DNA of 64,000 nucleotides from Wenyingzhuangia marina (GTDB lineage Bacteria; Bacteroidota; Bacteroidia; Flavobacteriales; Flavobacteriaceae): NCBI RefSeq assembly GCF_900130035.1, contig NZ_FQXQ01000001.1, positions 186,001 to 250,000 of the forward strand, read 5' to 3'. Shown piece by piece: positions 8,522 to 15,238 of this stretch (position 1 is its first letter; each line of letters starts with the position of its first letter). The notes under the pieces were generated by a model. It saw only the letters and a program-made list of their open reading frames with translations, ran no database searches and was not told where the DNA came from. The position numbers and the translations under genes were made by a program.

Positions 8522-9445
8522 TCATAATATCTTTGAAAACCTATCTTCTAACAATTCTATGTATTTCTTTTTCATCTCCTCACTTAAAAAAGATTGATGA
8601 ATCAAGTCTGTCGCTATAGATTTCTTTTTAGAAAAACGTTTGAATACTCCAGAGACTTGTTTGGGTGTTAGTAACAGATTTTCGCCAATTTTTTCAAAAT
8701 CAGATTTATTTAAATTACTTTTTTTACCACAGATCGTTAAGGCAGATTCTTCTTTGTCTGCTGGATTTACAATGGCTACATTTAACAAATCATAAGCTGG
8801 AGCTAATTTCCAACTCCCTTGCTGCTCTATCATGGAAAAGTTTTTTAGATGCATGTCGTTGTTTCCTGTTAGGTAAGAAAATACCACCATTTCAAAAAAG
8901 AACAATTTGTCTAATTGGGTGTTGGTTGCATGGGTATGTAAAGCTTTTCCTATGCGTTCTATGGAACTTCTGTATTTATCAAAAGCTTCTGTGATTTGGA
9001 AAAAATCTAACATATGAATTTTATCTCCCTCCACAGTTCTGTCTATACGTTTTGTGATGTACGACAATTCTCCAGACTTTAAACGAATCAAACTAGAAGG
9101 TACTACCTGAATTCCGAAAGCTTCCGCTATTCGCATGGTGACATGCTCGTTTTCGGGCATTTCTTGGTAATCTTTGTTTGGAGGTTTGAATATATAATTC
9201 CCACCCAAAGCCCCTACTACTGTTAAACGAGAAGTTGTACTGTTAAAATCCATCGATAATTTAGGCTGGACTCCTGGTACGGAAATGTTTCGCTGTATAG
9301 TTTCTTTGGCTAAACTTTCCATTTCTTCAAAAGAATACTCCAATACTGGTGAAGTCTTGGTTCCGAAAAACTCAAGACTACAAGTGTTATGAAAATCTTT
9401 TTCCTCTTTGTCTAATTCTTGATAACAATACAAACACTTATTCAT
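8522..9445 (-). CDS. HipT/HipA-like serine/threonine kinase toxin (HipA C-terminal domain)
   Basis: This 307-residue protein carries the kinase part of HipA-type toxins, which phosphorylate aminoacyl-tRNA synthetases. An N-terminal CxxC...HxxC knuckle lies at residues 4-22. The Gly-rich activation loop SVPGVQPKLS is at 55-64, the ATP-binding Lys in IFKPP near 87, the catalytic Asp in LTGNNDMHLKN at about 197, and the metal-binding Asp in APAYDLL at about 219. The N-terminal HipA domain is missing and is encoded by the preceding gene, overlapping by 8 bases. This matches a split three-gene hipBST-like layout. Substrate and toxicity are not shown by sequence. Confidence 0.88.
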   Translation of the reverse strand: MNKCLYCYQELDKEEKDFHNTCSLEFFGTKTSPVLEYSFEEMESLAKETIQRNISVPGVQPKLSMDFNSTTSRLTVVGALGGNYIFKPPNKDYQEMPENEHVTMRIAEAFGIQVVPSSLIRLKSGELSYITKRIDRTVEGDKIHMLDFFQITEAFDKYRSSIERIGKALHTHATNTQLDKLFFFEMVVFSYLTGNNDMHLKNFSMIEQQGSWKLAPAYDLLNVAIVNPADKEESALTICGKKSNLNKSDFEKIGENLLLTPKQVSGVFKRFSKKKSIATDLIHQSFLSEEMKKKYIELLEDRFSKIL

Positions 9446-9773
9446 CTGTTTTACTGTTTAAAGGATGAATACTTACCGCTCCAATACAATTGGAACAACA
9501 AGTTAATAATAAACCCATTCTATCATTTGGATTGATTTTCCAATTCTTTGTGGCTATTTCTAACAACCAGCCTTCGGGAATTAAACCTTCGAAAAAAGGA
9601 AACAATCGTTTTTCTTTGTAAATGGTTTCTTTTACCGGAAAAGAAAAAGAAATGAATTGTTGAGGATATTGAGTTATGTAATTTTTATCGTACTCAAACC
9701 AATATTCTCCTTCGTCTGTTTCTGTTAACACACCCGCATGTATTTCTTTGTATAAAACGTTTGCTTGCCTCAT
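9438..9773 (-). CDS. HipS-like protein (stand-alone HipA N-terminal domain)
   Basis: The 111 residues correspond to the HipA N1 domain. FPFFEGLIPEGWLLEIATK lies near residues 58-76, then NPNDRMGLLLTCCSNCIGAVSIHP near 82-105. In the described HipBST systems the separate HipS acts as antitoxin against HipT, while HipB is the DNA-binding partner; the same role here is inferred. The start overlaps the hipB-like stop by 4 bases and the end overlaps the kinase by 8, so the three proteins are translationally coupled. Confidence 0.83.
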   Translation of the reverse strand: MRQANVLYKEIHAGVLTETDEGEYWFEYDKNYITQYPQQFISFSFPVKETIYKEKRLFPFFEGLIPEGWLLEIATKNWKINPNDRMGLLLTCCSNCIGAVSIHPLNSKTDE

Positions 9774-9967
9774 GAGTTTGTTATTTTAGTTGGCGTTAGT
9801 TCATGTCCAAACATAGCCAAAACAAGGTTTACCTTGTCTAGGTTTAAATTTGTTTTCCCTTGTTCTATTTTACGAATTACCGTTAAAGCCACCCCTACTC
9901 TATCCGCAAACTCTTCTTGAGTTAACCCGACTTCTTTACGTTTCTCTTTGACAAATTCAGCAAGCAT
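9770..9967 (-). CDS. HipB-like XRE-family HTH antitoxin/repressor
   Basis: This 65-residue single-domain Cro/C1 protein begins MLAEFVKEKRKEVGLTQEEF. A clear helix-turn-helix follows (LTQEEFADRVGVALTVIRKIEQGKTNLNLDKV, about 15-46). It is the first gene of the three-gene locus and probably represses it. Three near-identical 18-bp sites lie upstream at 9971, 10011 and 10051. Confidence 0.88.
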   Translation of the reverse strand: MLAEFVKEKRKEVGLTQEEFADRVGVALTVIRKIEQGKTNLNLDKVNLVLAMFGHELTPTKITNS

Positions 9968-9970
9968 GAT

Positions 9971-10068
9971 TATATGTTTTTAGATATACTATTGATACAA
10001 ATATAATAATTATATGTAAATGAATATAATTAATATTTCAGGAGTGTTTTTATATGTAAATAAGTATA
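9971..10068. promoter_or_regulatory. Three 18-bp operator-like repeats at exact 40-bp spacing before hipB
   Basis: The copies are TATATGTTTTTAGATATA (9971-9988), TATATGTAAATGAATATA (10011-10028) and TATATGTAAATAAGTATA (10051-10068). All begin TATATGT and end in TATA, and their starts are exactly 40 bp apart. The -7 element lies between copies 1 and 2. Repression by the HipB-like protein is inferred. Confidence 0.65.
9998..10005 (-). promoter_or_regulatory. -7 element of the hip operon
   Basis: TATATTTG on the minus strand is a perfect TAnnTTTG, 31 bases before the hipB-like start codon and flanked by operator-like repeats. Confidence 0.6.
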
Positions 10069-10517
10069 GTTTTTGAACAATTAATAATTAGCAATATGCA
10101 GTTTGCCTAAGGTTAGTGGCTATTTTCAAAAACCAATTTTCTTTATTCATTAGTAGTTATTGGCGAGTTGTTATTTATATTAATAAGGACTGTATTCTTT
10201 AAAATTAAAAAGTTTGTTGTATTTATGCCATTTGTTCAAACTTATTTTTTAATTAACTAAATCACTCTGCACTAGAAGTAAAGAGGTTTGTTTCACTAAG
10301 GATTATAAAATCCCTATTATATATCAAAATTAACTGGAGCCATTAATAACAAGCCCAAGGATATAACATTTTTTATAGCACTAAAGTGTTACAATGAAAT
10401 TGCAGGGTTTTAACCCCTAATCTGAAACCTATAAACTGTTTGAATAAGATTTGTGACTTAGTAAATTGGACAAAACTCAGCATACCTTACGTTTGACGGT
10501 AAGCTATGAAGTAGTAA
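10069..10517. other. Gene-free spacer between the hip locus and the solenoid-nuclease gene
   Basis: No supported gene was found on either strand; the region is AT-rich with many stops. An imperfect hairpin at about 10478-10507 (CATACCTTAC / GGTAAGCTATG), just past the stop of the 10518-12239 gene, may act as its terminator. Confidence 0.45.
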
Positions 10518-12239
10518 TTACTTATCCCCATTGTTGTATACCCTTTTTATTTTTTCAATTTCTGTTATTATTTCATTTATTTCGTATCCTTTTTCAACAT
10601 AAATCAAATGACATTTATGTTTCTCGCAAAGTTGTTTTTTTCTTTTATCCCTTTCTACAGTTTTTTCAAATGCTTCTTGTCCACCAAAAAACTCAATTGG
10701 TTCATAATGTTGAACACCTTGATATTCAATTCCGATATTTAATTTTGGGAAATAAATATCCAAATGTTGGCGACCAAGCCATTTTGGTGAGGCGTGATGT
10801 ATAACTTCATCGTTTTTAAAATAATCCGATATTTTATAAAACAACTCTGTTTCACTTATCCAACCTTCTCCAACTTTTGGCATTCCAATAGTTTCTCTAT
10901 ATAAATCTTCAGCTTGTTTTAAAATTAATCTACATTGATTAAAGATTGATTTCTCAACTACGTGAGGAAATAATTTTTCATAACCTGATTCAGCTTGAAA
11001 ATCATCTATTGCTTTGTAATGTTTATATTCTGCTTTTGACAAGAAAAAATCTTCGTAATATACCGAATTGTATTCCGATATGGTTTGTGTATTTGGCTTT
11101 TTAAAAAAACCAAATAATGATTTTTTGTTGGCAATCTCAACTGTTTTTGTGGTTGTTATTGGTTTGCTATTTTTAACAAATAGATTGAAAAATTTAGTTC
11201 CTTTTTCTAGTTTATATTTTTCAAGTTGTTGGTTGGCAAAAGGTTTTATTTCGTTTATGTTTTTTTGTCCAAACTCGGTTAAATGACTAAATCCACCTAG
11301 TTTTACAATTAGGTCGCCATTTAATAATTCTCGGTTTAGTTTATTTTCATATTCAATGATTTTTTGAACATTGATACAATCTTTTTGTGAAATTAAATCC
11401 CAAGCTTTTTCATAATTGCCTGACTTTTCTAATTTTTCTATTATCGCAGATTCTCCATATGTTTTTGTTTTAGGATAATATTTTGCAAGATTTTTTAAAT
11501 GGATTTGCAATTCTTTTGTGTCTGAATTATGATTTTCTAACAAGTCATAAAATAGAATGTACGAATAATTATCGTTTCCTTTTATGTCAATGTATTTTTC
11601 GTTTAGAAAATGGTTTTTGTAAACTCTATAAAATGCTAATTGTGCCGAATTTGCTTCTCCAATTTCTCTAAATGAATAAACGTATTTGTGGTTCCAATGA
11701 GGGACTGGGTTATCACAATCGAAATATCCCATTTCACTTTTTGGTAAAACTTTATCTCTTGTTTTACTGTCGTTCCAAAACTTAATTTTACCTTTTACAA
11801 TCAGATTAGATAGGTCAATTTCTTTTTCTACTCTTTTTGGCAAAAACAGGTCACCACCAACAAATTCTAATGAACCTAAATTCTTGATATTAGTATCTCT
11901 CAAACTTAATTTTCCGCCAACTTTTTTTAATGCACCTAAATCTTTAACGTTCGAGTATCTTAAAATTAAATCTCCACCAACAAATTCTAGGTTGTCTAAC
12001 GACTTGATATTTGAGAATACAGTATTTGTGCTAATAAATAGGTTTCCTTTGACCTCTTTTAAAGTCCCAAAACTTTCAATAGTTGAATCACTAACTCCAA
12101 GGAATCCATTTACTTTTTCAACATTCTCAAGCTTTTTAATACTGTCTCCCCTAATTATTATATCAGAATGAATTTCATTTTCGGTAATGATTTTCTTTAA
12201 ATCAGTAATTGTAAATATGTCTGTCGGATTATAGTTCAA
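10518..12239 (-). CDS. Beta-solenoid repeat protein with C-terminal PD-(D/E)XK endonuclease-like domain
   Basis: I do not recognise this 573-residue protein as a named family. Residues about 40-150 hold four to five repeats of about 20 residues of the form LExVGGDLxLRxSNVKDLG, a solenoid-like stack. The middle (150-460) is helical. The last about 110 residues resemble Vsr/DUF559-type nucleases: LDIYFPKLNIGIEYQGVQHY gives Asp494, Glu505 and Gln507, followed by ERDKRKKQLCEKHKCHLIYV, the typical helix-strand end of the fold. Lys is replaced by Gln in the ExK position, as in Vsr-like variants. It is a single gene in a defence island, so a nucleic-acid-targeting defence role is inferred. Confidence 0.72.
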   Translation of the reverse strand: MNYNPTDIFTITDLKKIITENEIHSDIIIRGDSIKKLENVEKVNGFLGVSDSTIESFGTLKEVKGNLFISTNTVFSNIKSLDNLEFVGGDLILRYSNVKDLGALKKVGGKLSLRDTNIKNLGSLEFVGGDLFLPKRVEKEIDLSNLIVKGKIKFWNDSKTRDKVLPKSEMGYFDCDNPVPHWNHKYVYSFREIGEANSAQLAFYRVYKNHFLNEKYIDIKGNDNYSYILFYDLLENHNSDTKELQIHLKNLAKYYPKTKTYGESAIIEKLEKSGNYEKAWDLISQKDCINVQKIIEYENKLNRELLNGDLIVKLGGFSHLTEFGQKNINEIKPFANQQLEKYKLEKGTKFFNLFVKNSKPITTTKTVEIANKKSLFGFFKKPNTQTISEYNSVYYEDFFLSKAEYKHYKAIDDFQAESGYEKLFPHVVEKSIFNQCRLILKQAEDLYRETIGMPKVGEGWISETELFYKISDYFKNDEVIHHASPKWLGRQHLDIYFPKLNIGIEYQGVQHYEPIEFFGGQEAFEKTVERDKRKKQLCEKHKCHLIYVEKGYEINEIITEIEKIKRVYNNGDK

Positions 12240-12386
12240 TGTTTTTCGTCAAATGGAGTAAAGTTAGTAATATGCTTTAAAAAGGTAATAGTTATATAAA
12301 TAATAAAGGCAACCAGTACTATTTAAGTTTTTATCTCTAGTATTTGTAAAGAACAAAAGTAAGGTTTTAAGTAAAAAAAATGGCCA

Positions 12387-13040
12387 TCACAACCTTTTAT
12401 CCTTACAATTCTTATCAAAAGCTACTAAATTAAAAAGCTCTCTCATTCTAGAGCGGACTCTAGAACCGTAACGTTCATCAATTTCTTCTGCGTTGAGGTT
12501 GGTTGTAGCAAATGTTAGTTTTTTGTTTTGGAGGAATAAATCGTACCTGGAGAGTAAAACTTCTCCCATGACATTGCAATCTTGTCCAAAGTGTTTTCCA
12601 TCAGGTTCAACACCAATATCATCAAAACAATAGGAGTTTGTAGAACCATACAATTCAATAATCGGATATCCTTTTCCGTTGAATTGAAAAGTAACATATC
12701 TGCTTGGGACTACCTGATAAGAATTTGTTGAAGGTGTAATGTTTTTTAATAATTTCATCCAACTTGTTTTTCCACAACCTACGGGACCAGAAAGTAAAAT
12801 TCCTTTGTGGGGATCTAGCCCGTATTTTTCACAGTTTTTATAATCTCTGATAAAATACAAGCAAAGCTTGTAAAGTAAAAACATGTCATCTTCGTAGATT
12901 TTAAAGTTTTTTCCAAAGGTTAATCTGCCTTTATAGTTGAGGTAGGCTACAACTTTATCAAAATCGTAGTGAATGATGTTGTTTTCTATGGTTCCTAATT
13001 CGAATAGGGTTTCTTTTTCGTGTATGATGTGTGGGTGCAT
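12387..13040 (-). CDS. DnaC-like AAA+ ATPase of the mobile element
   Basis: A 217-residue P-loop ATPase. Walker A is GPVGCGKT (85-92), Walker B is YCFDD (137-141), sensor 1 is ATTN (178-181), and an Arg-rich finger region RYGSRVRSRMRE spans 190-201. This layout fits helicase-loader/DnaC-like ATPases carried by flavobacterial integrative elements. It follows the HTH genes in the same direction, with a repeat-bearing 238-bp gap. A role in replication of the excised element is plausible but not shown. Confidence 0.75.
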   Translation of the reverse strand: MHPHIIHEKETLFELGTIENNIIHYDFDKVVAYLNYKGRLTFGKNFKIYEDDMFLLYKLCLYFIRDYKNCEKYGLDPHKGILLSGPVGCGKTSWMKLLKNITPSTNSYQVVPSRYVTFQFNGKGYPIIELYGSTNSYCFDDIGVEPDGKHFGQDCNVMGEVLLSRYDLFLQNKKLTFATTNLNAEEIDERYGSRVRSRMRELFNLVAFDKNCKDKRL

Positions 13041-13062
13041 GGAGTTTTATTTTTTTTATTCC

Positions 13063-13088
13063 CATACTTTTTCTTGATAAAAAGTATG
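13063..13088. repeat. Palindrome CATACTTTTT-N6-AAAAAGTATG
   Basis: A perfect 10-bp stem with a 6-base CTTGAT loop, followed by GCAAAAATCAAG. It resembles a common intergenic repeat of flavobacteria, and could serve as a hairpin in the gap before the ATPase gene. Confidence 0.5.
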
Positions 13089-13255
13089 CAAAAATCAAGA
13101 AGATTCCTATGAAATTACTTCGTACCAGTCACTACATCATTCCATGCTCCTTTTCTTCGAAACGCACTTCCATGATTACATGACTTATTTCTTGGAACTT
13201 TCAAATTCTTTTTATTTTTTGAGTTTTAAAATCGGCAGGAACTTATATTATTTTC

Positions 13256-13275
13256 ATCTCGACTCCGCTCGATGA
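13256..13275. repeat. Dispersed TCGACTCCGCTCGA repeat
   Basis: The 14 bases TCGACTCCGCTCGA (13259-13272) match 40921-40934 inside leuS exactly. This is a known style of short GC-richer dispersed palindrome in Bacteroidota genomes, here lying between the stop of the 13279 gene and the ATPase. Confidence 0.65.
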
Positions 13276-13278
13276 CCA

Positions 13279-13761
13279 TCAAAGTGGTTGGCTATAATCC
13301 TTGTCATTTTCAACTTTTAAATAATCAGAATTTTGATTTTCCTGTTTATAATGTTTATTACGTTTTATATGTTTATTATGTTTATAATAAGATACCAGTG
13401 CTTGTCCCACAGGTTGTTCCACTACTTGTCCCACATCTTGTCCCAGTACTTGTCCATTACTAGTCCAAAAATTGTACATGTTGACTTCGCTACTTTTAAA
13501 TGGATTTTGTGAAGGTTTGTATTTTATGAATTTCCATTTATTTAGATCACGAATACATTTGTGATAAGTTGTTTTTGAACCTATTTTGGCCATAATCATG
13601 ACTTCGTTTCTGTTTACATAAAAAGGAGTTTGAAACCTATTCACATTCCATAATTGAAACAAAGCCATGTAGAGACTAATGTGGGTTGGATTAAAGCGTT
13701 GGTCATCAATTATTTTATCATAAAAAACTTTTAAGTGTTTTATATAATTGACTTCTGACAT
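13279..13761 (-). CDS. Mobile-element winged-helix-like protein with tandem-repeat tail
   Basis: No named family was recognised. Residues 1-105 of 160 look like a winged-helix replication or regulatory domain (SLYMALFQLWNVNRF, RNEVMIMAKIGSKTTYHKCI, LNKWKFIKYKPS). Then comes a tail of four-residue repeats GQVL-GQDV-GQVV-EQPV-GQAL from a 12-bp DNA repeat, then a Lys/His/Asn/Tyr-rich end. It lies 5 bases after the excisionase-like gene. The context suggests an element replication or control protein; this is inference. Confidence 0.68.
   Translation of the reverse strand: MSEVNYIKHLKVFYDKIIDDQRFNPTHISLYMALFQLWNVNRFQTPFYVNRNEVMIMAKIGSKTTYHKCIRDLNKWKFIKYKPSQNPFKSSEVNMYNFWTSNGQVLGQDVGQVVEQPVGQALVSYYKHNKHIKRNKHYKQENQNSDYLKVENDKDYSQPL
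13402..13460. repeat. Five tandem 12-bp iteron-like repeats
   Basis: Units begin TTGTCCCA at 13402, 13414 (one change), 13426, 13438 and 13450 (shortened). They lie inside the coding region and encode the GQxx tail. Exact 12-bp phasing would also suit an iteron-type protein-binding array. Confidence 0.7.
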
Positions 13762-13766
13762 AAACT

Positions 13767-14039
13767 CTAGTGTTTCACTTTGTTTTCTTCCATTACTTTT
13801 TGAATTTCTTCAGCATCGTAATAAATAATACCTCCAATTTTGGTGTAGGGTAACGTTCCGTTGATGCGTAATGTTTGAAGTGTTCCTGGACTCACTTGGA
13901 GTAATTCCATAATCTCATTAGATTTTAAATACTTCTTTGATTTAGGAGAAGTATGAGATTTAAATATTTTTTTAAACTCTTCTAACATTTCTAATTTAAA
14001 CTCTCTTAAATCATCTGTGGTAATAATTTCTTTTGGCAT
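13767..14039 (-). CDS. Excisionase-like MerR-type HTH protein
   Basis: About 90 residues with the HTH_17 signature LKSNEIMELLQVSPGTLQTL followed by RINGTLPYTKIGGIIYYDAEEI. These small DNA-binding proteins act as Xis or control factors in Bacteroidota integrative elements. I prefer the ATG at 14039 (MPKEIITTDD) over a TTG three codons upstream. It sits between the hairpin region 14040-14262 and the repeat-tailed protein, with RteC and integrase upstream. Confidence 0.8.
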   Translation of the reverse strand: MPKEIITTDDLREFKLEMLEEFKKIFKSHTSPKSKKYLKSNEIMELLQVSPGTLQTLRINGTLPYTKIGGIIYYDAEEIQKVMEENKVKH

Positions 14040-14042
14040 AAT

Positions 14043-14100
14043 TTGCAATTTTAATGGTTCACTAATAGTTTGATTTGACTTTCGTTTTTCAAAATTGCAA
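14043..14100. promoter_or_regulatory. Inverted repeat at the excisionase gene start
   Basis: TTGCAATTTT (14043-14052) and AAAATTGCAA (14091-14100) are perfect inverted 10-mers separated by 38 bases, directly upstream of the excisionase-like start. Candidate autoregulatory or recombination site. Confidence 0.5.
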
Positions 14101-14117
14101 TGCTTTGATGGATTTTA

Positions 14118-14142
14118 TTCGGTAGTTGTTCGTACTACCGAA
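14118..14142. repeat. Hairpin TTCGGTAGT-N7-ACTACCGAA, copy 1
   Basis: Perfect 9-bp arms with a 7-base loop. The same arms recur at 14237-14260, with two further direct TCGGTAGT copies at 15541 and 15551 in the integrase gene. Confidence 0.75.
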
Positions 14143-14160
14143 AAATATTTTTGTGAAATT

Positions 14161-14194
14161 AAAAACCTCAACGTTTATATGGGTTGAGGTTTTT
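14161..14194 (-). terminator. Terminator downstream of rteC
   Basis: AAAAACCTCAAC (14161-14172) pairs with GTTGAGGTTTTT (14183-14194). The hairpin is flanked by A/T runs on both sides, so it can work for the minus-strand gene ending at 14263. Confidence 0.75.
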
Positions 14195-14236
14195 TAAATA
14201 AGAATATTTCTAAATAAATATTTTAGAAATGCCGTT

Positions 14237-14260
14237 TTCGGTAGTTCCATCAACTACCGA
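14237..14260. repeat. Hairpin TTCGGTAGT-N7-ACTACCGA, copy 2
   Basis: Same arms and same 7-base loop length as 14118-14142 but a different loop sequence. It ends 3 bases before the rteC stop codon. Confidence 0.75.
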
Positions 14261-14262
14261 TT

Positions 14263-15114
14263 TTAGATATCATCGATTTCTATTTTTTTAACAAGATTTA
14301 ATGCTAATTTATTAATGAATTTAGTTTGGTTGTTAGCTCTGTTTCTTATTTCAGAAAATGTTTTATAAAAATTACCTAATTCAATATTAAATATGTCACT
14401 TAAAACCTCTATTAATTCCTTAATTTGATAATCTCCATTATTGATAACACCAGAAGTTTTAAGAGCATAAATTAACTCTACTAAATCTGTTTTGGAGCCT
14501 GTCCAATGCAAATGATTATTAGTAGCTGGTCTATTTAATGACGTATCATAAAAACCTGCTTCCACATTTGAAATACAATGAAGTTCTTGTTTGTAGAACT
14601 CACATAAAACATCATAGGTTTTTACTTCACATGCTAATTGATCATGTGAAGTTGTAAAGTCAATATCTGTATCATTAAAATCCGAAAAAGGAAACAATTC
14701 TAGACGTTCTTTTTCTCTTGAGAAATACAATTCATCATAAGCTGTTTCCTCCAGTTTCATATACCTGTAAAACTTTAGATGTTTCTTCTTTTTGACTTCT
14801 AATTCTCGTAGCTTTTTTTGGATGTATTTTTTCTGTTTTTCTAGACTTATGAATGGCTTTTCTTGATTATAAGCCAATTGATGATTGTAGAGTTTTATGT
14901 CTGCTGTAATTTTAGGTTTGATGGTTTTAAAAAAGGTGATTTCTTCGTTCAAATCTTTGAATTTCATGTCACGAACATAGACCCTTATTTGATGTGAATA
15001 TCTTTTTGAAGCTTCTATTTTGTACTTTAATTGTTTGTGTTTGGCAAGATTTTTAGATTCAATTTTTTTTAGTGATGCATGATATGCCTCAATTAATTTA
15101 GTAATGTTTTTCAT
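14263..15114 (-). CDS. RteC-family mobile-element protein
   Basis: This 283-residue protein has the RteC C-terminal signature HWTGSKTDLVELIYALKTSG near residues 203-222. It continues with INNG, a helical stretch, FNIELGNFYKTFSEIRNR near 242-259, and TKFINKL. RteC controls excision genes of CTnDOT and is widespread next to integrases in Bacteroidota elements. The N-terminal half is a Lys-rich coiled region. It lies between the integrase and the excisionase-like gene, all in one direction. A regulatory role in excision is likely by family; no tetracycline genes accompany it. Confidence 0.86.
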   Translation of the reverse strand: MKNITKLIEAYHASLKKIESKNLAKHKQLKYKIEASKRYSHQIRVYVRDMKFKDLNEEITFFKTIKPKITADIKLYNHQLAYNQEKPFISLEKQKKYIQKKLRELEVKKKKHLKFYRYMKLEETAYDELYFSREKERLELFPFSDFNDTDIDFTTSHDQLACEVKTYDVLCEFYKQELHCISNVEAGFYDTSLNRPATNNHLHWTGSKTDLVELIYALKTSGVINNGDYQIKELIEVLSDIFNIELGNFYKTFSEIRNRANNQTKFINKLALNLVKKIEIDDI

Positions 15115-15215
15115 AATAACTTTTTAAAAATAGCAGTCATGAATGTATGGAAACACCTTTATTTGTAATATCTACCTACGTATAAACACAGTCGTATAGG
15201 TGTACTGAAACTAAA

Positions 15216-15238
15216 AAAACACTCAAGATGAGTGTTTT
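15216..15238 (-). terminator. Terminator overlapping the integrase stop
   Basis: AAAACACTCA-aga-TGAGTGTTTT is a perfect 10-bp stem containing the integrase stop codon (15223-15225), followed on the minus strand by a T run. Confidence 0.8.

Noticed and set aside
9438-9445. Frameshift splitting a single hipA gene
   Set aside because: The kinase has its own ATG and an extra N-terminal CxxC/HxxC knuckle, and the 8-base overlap is typical of coupled genes. The split therefore looks genuine rather than a sequencing error.
10466-10804. 112-codon plus-strand frame in the spacer and over the nuclease gene
   Set aside because: Mostly antisense to the 10518-12239 gene; hydrophobic but without motif or promoter.
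12515-12697. 60-codon frame on the minus strand within the ATPase gene
   Set aside because: Shadow frame of the ATPase, without independent start context or homology.
13402-13460. 12-bp repeats as a CRISPR array
   Set aside because: They are directly tandem without spacers and lie inside a coding frame.
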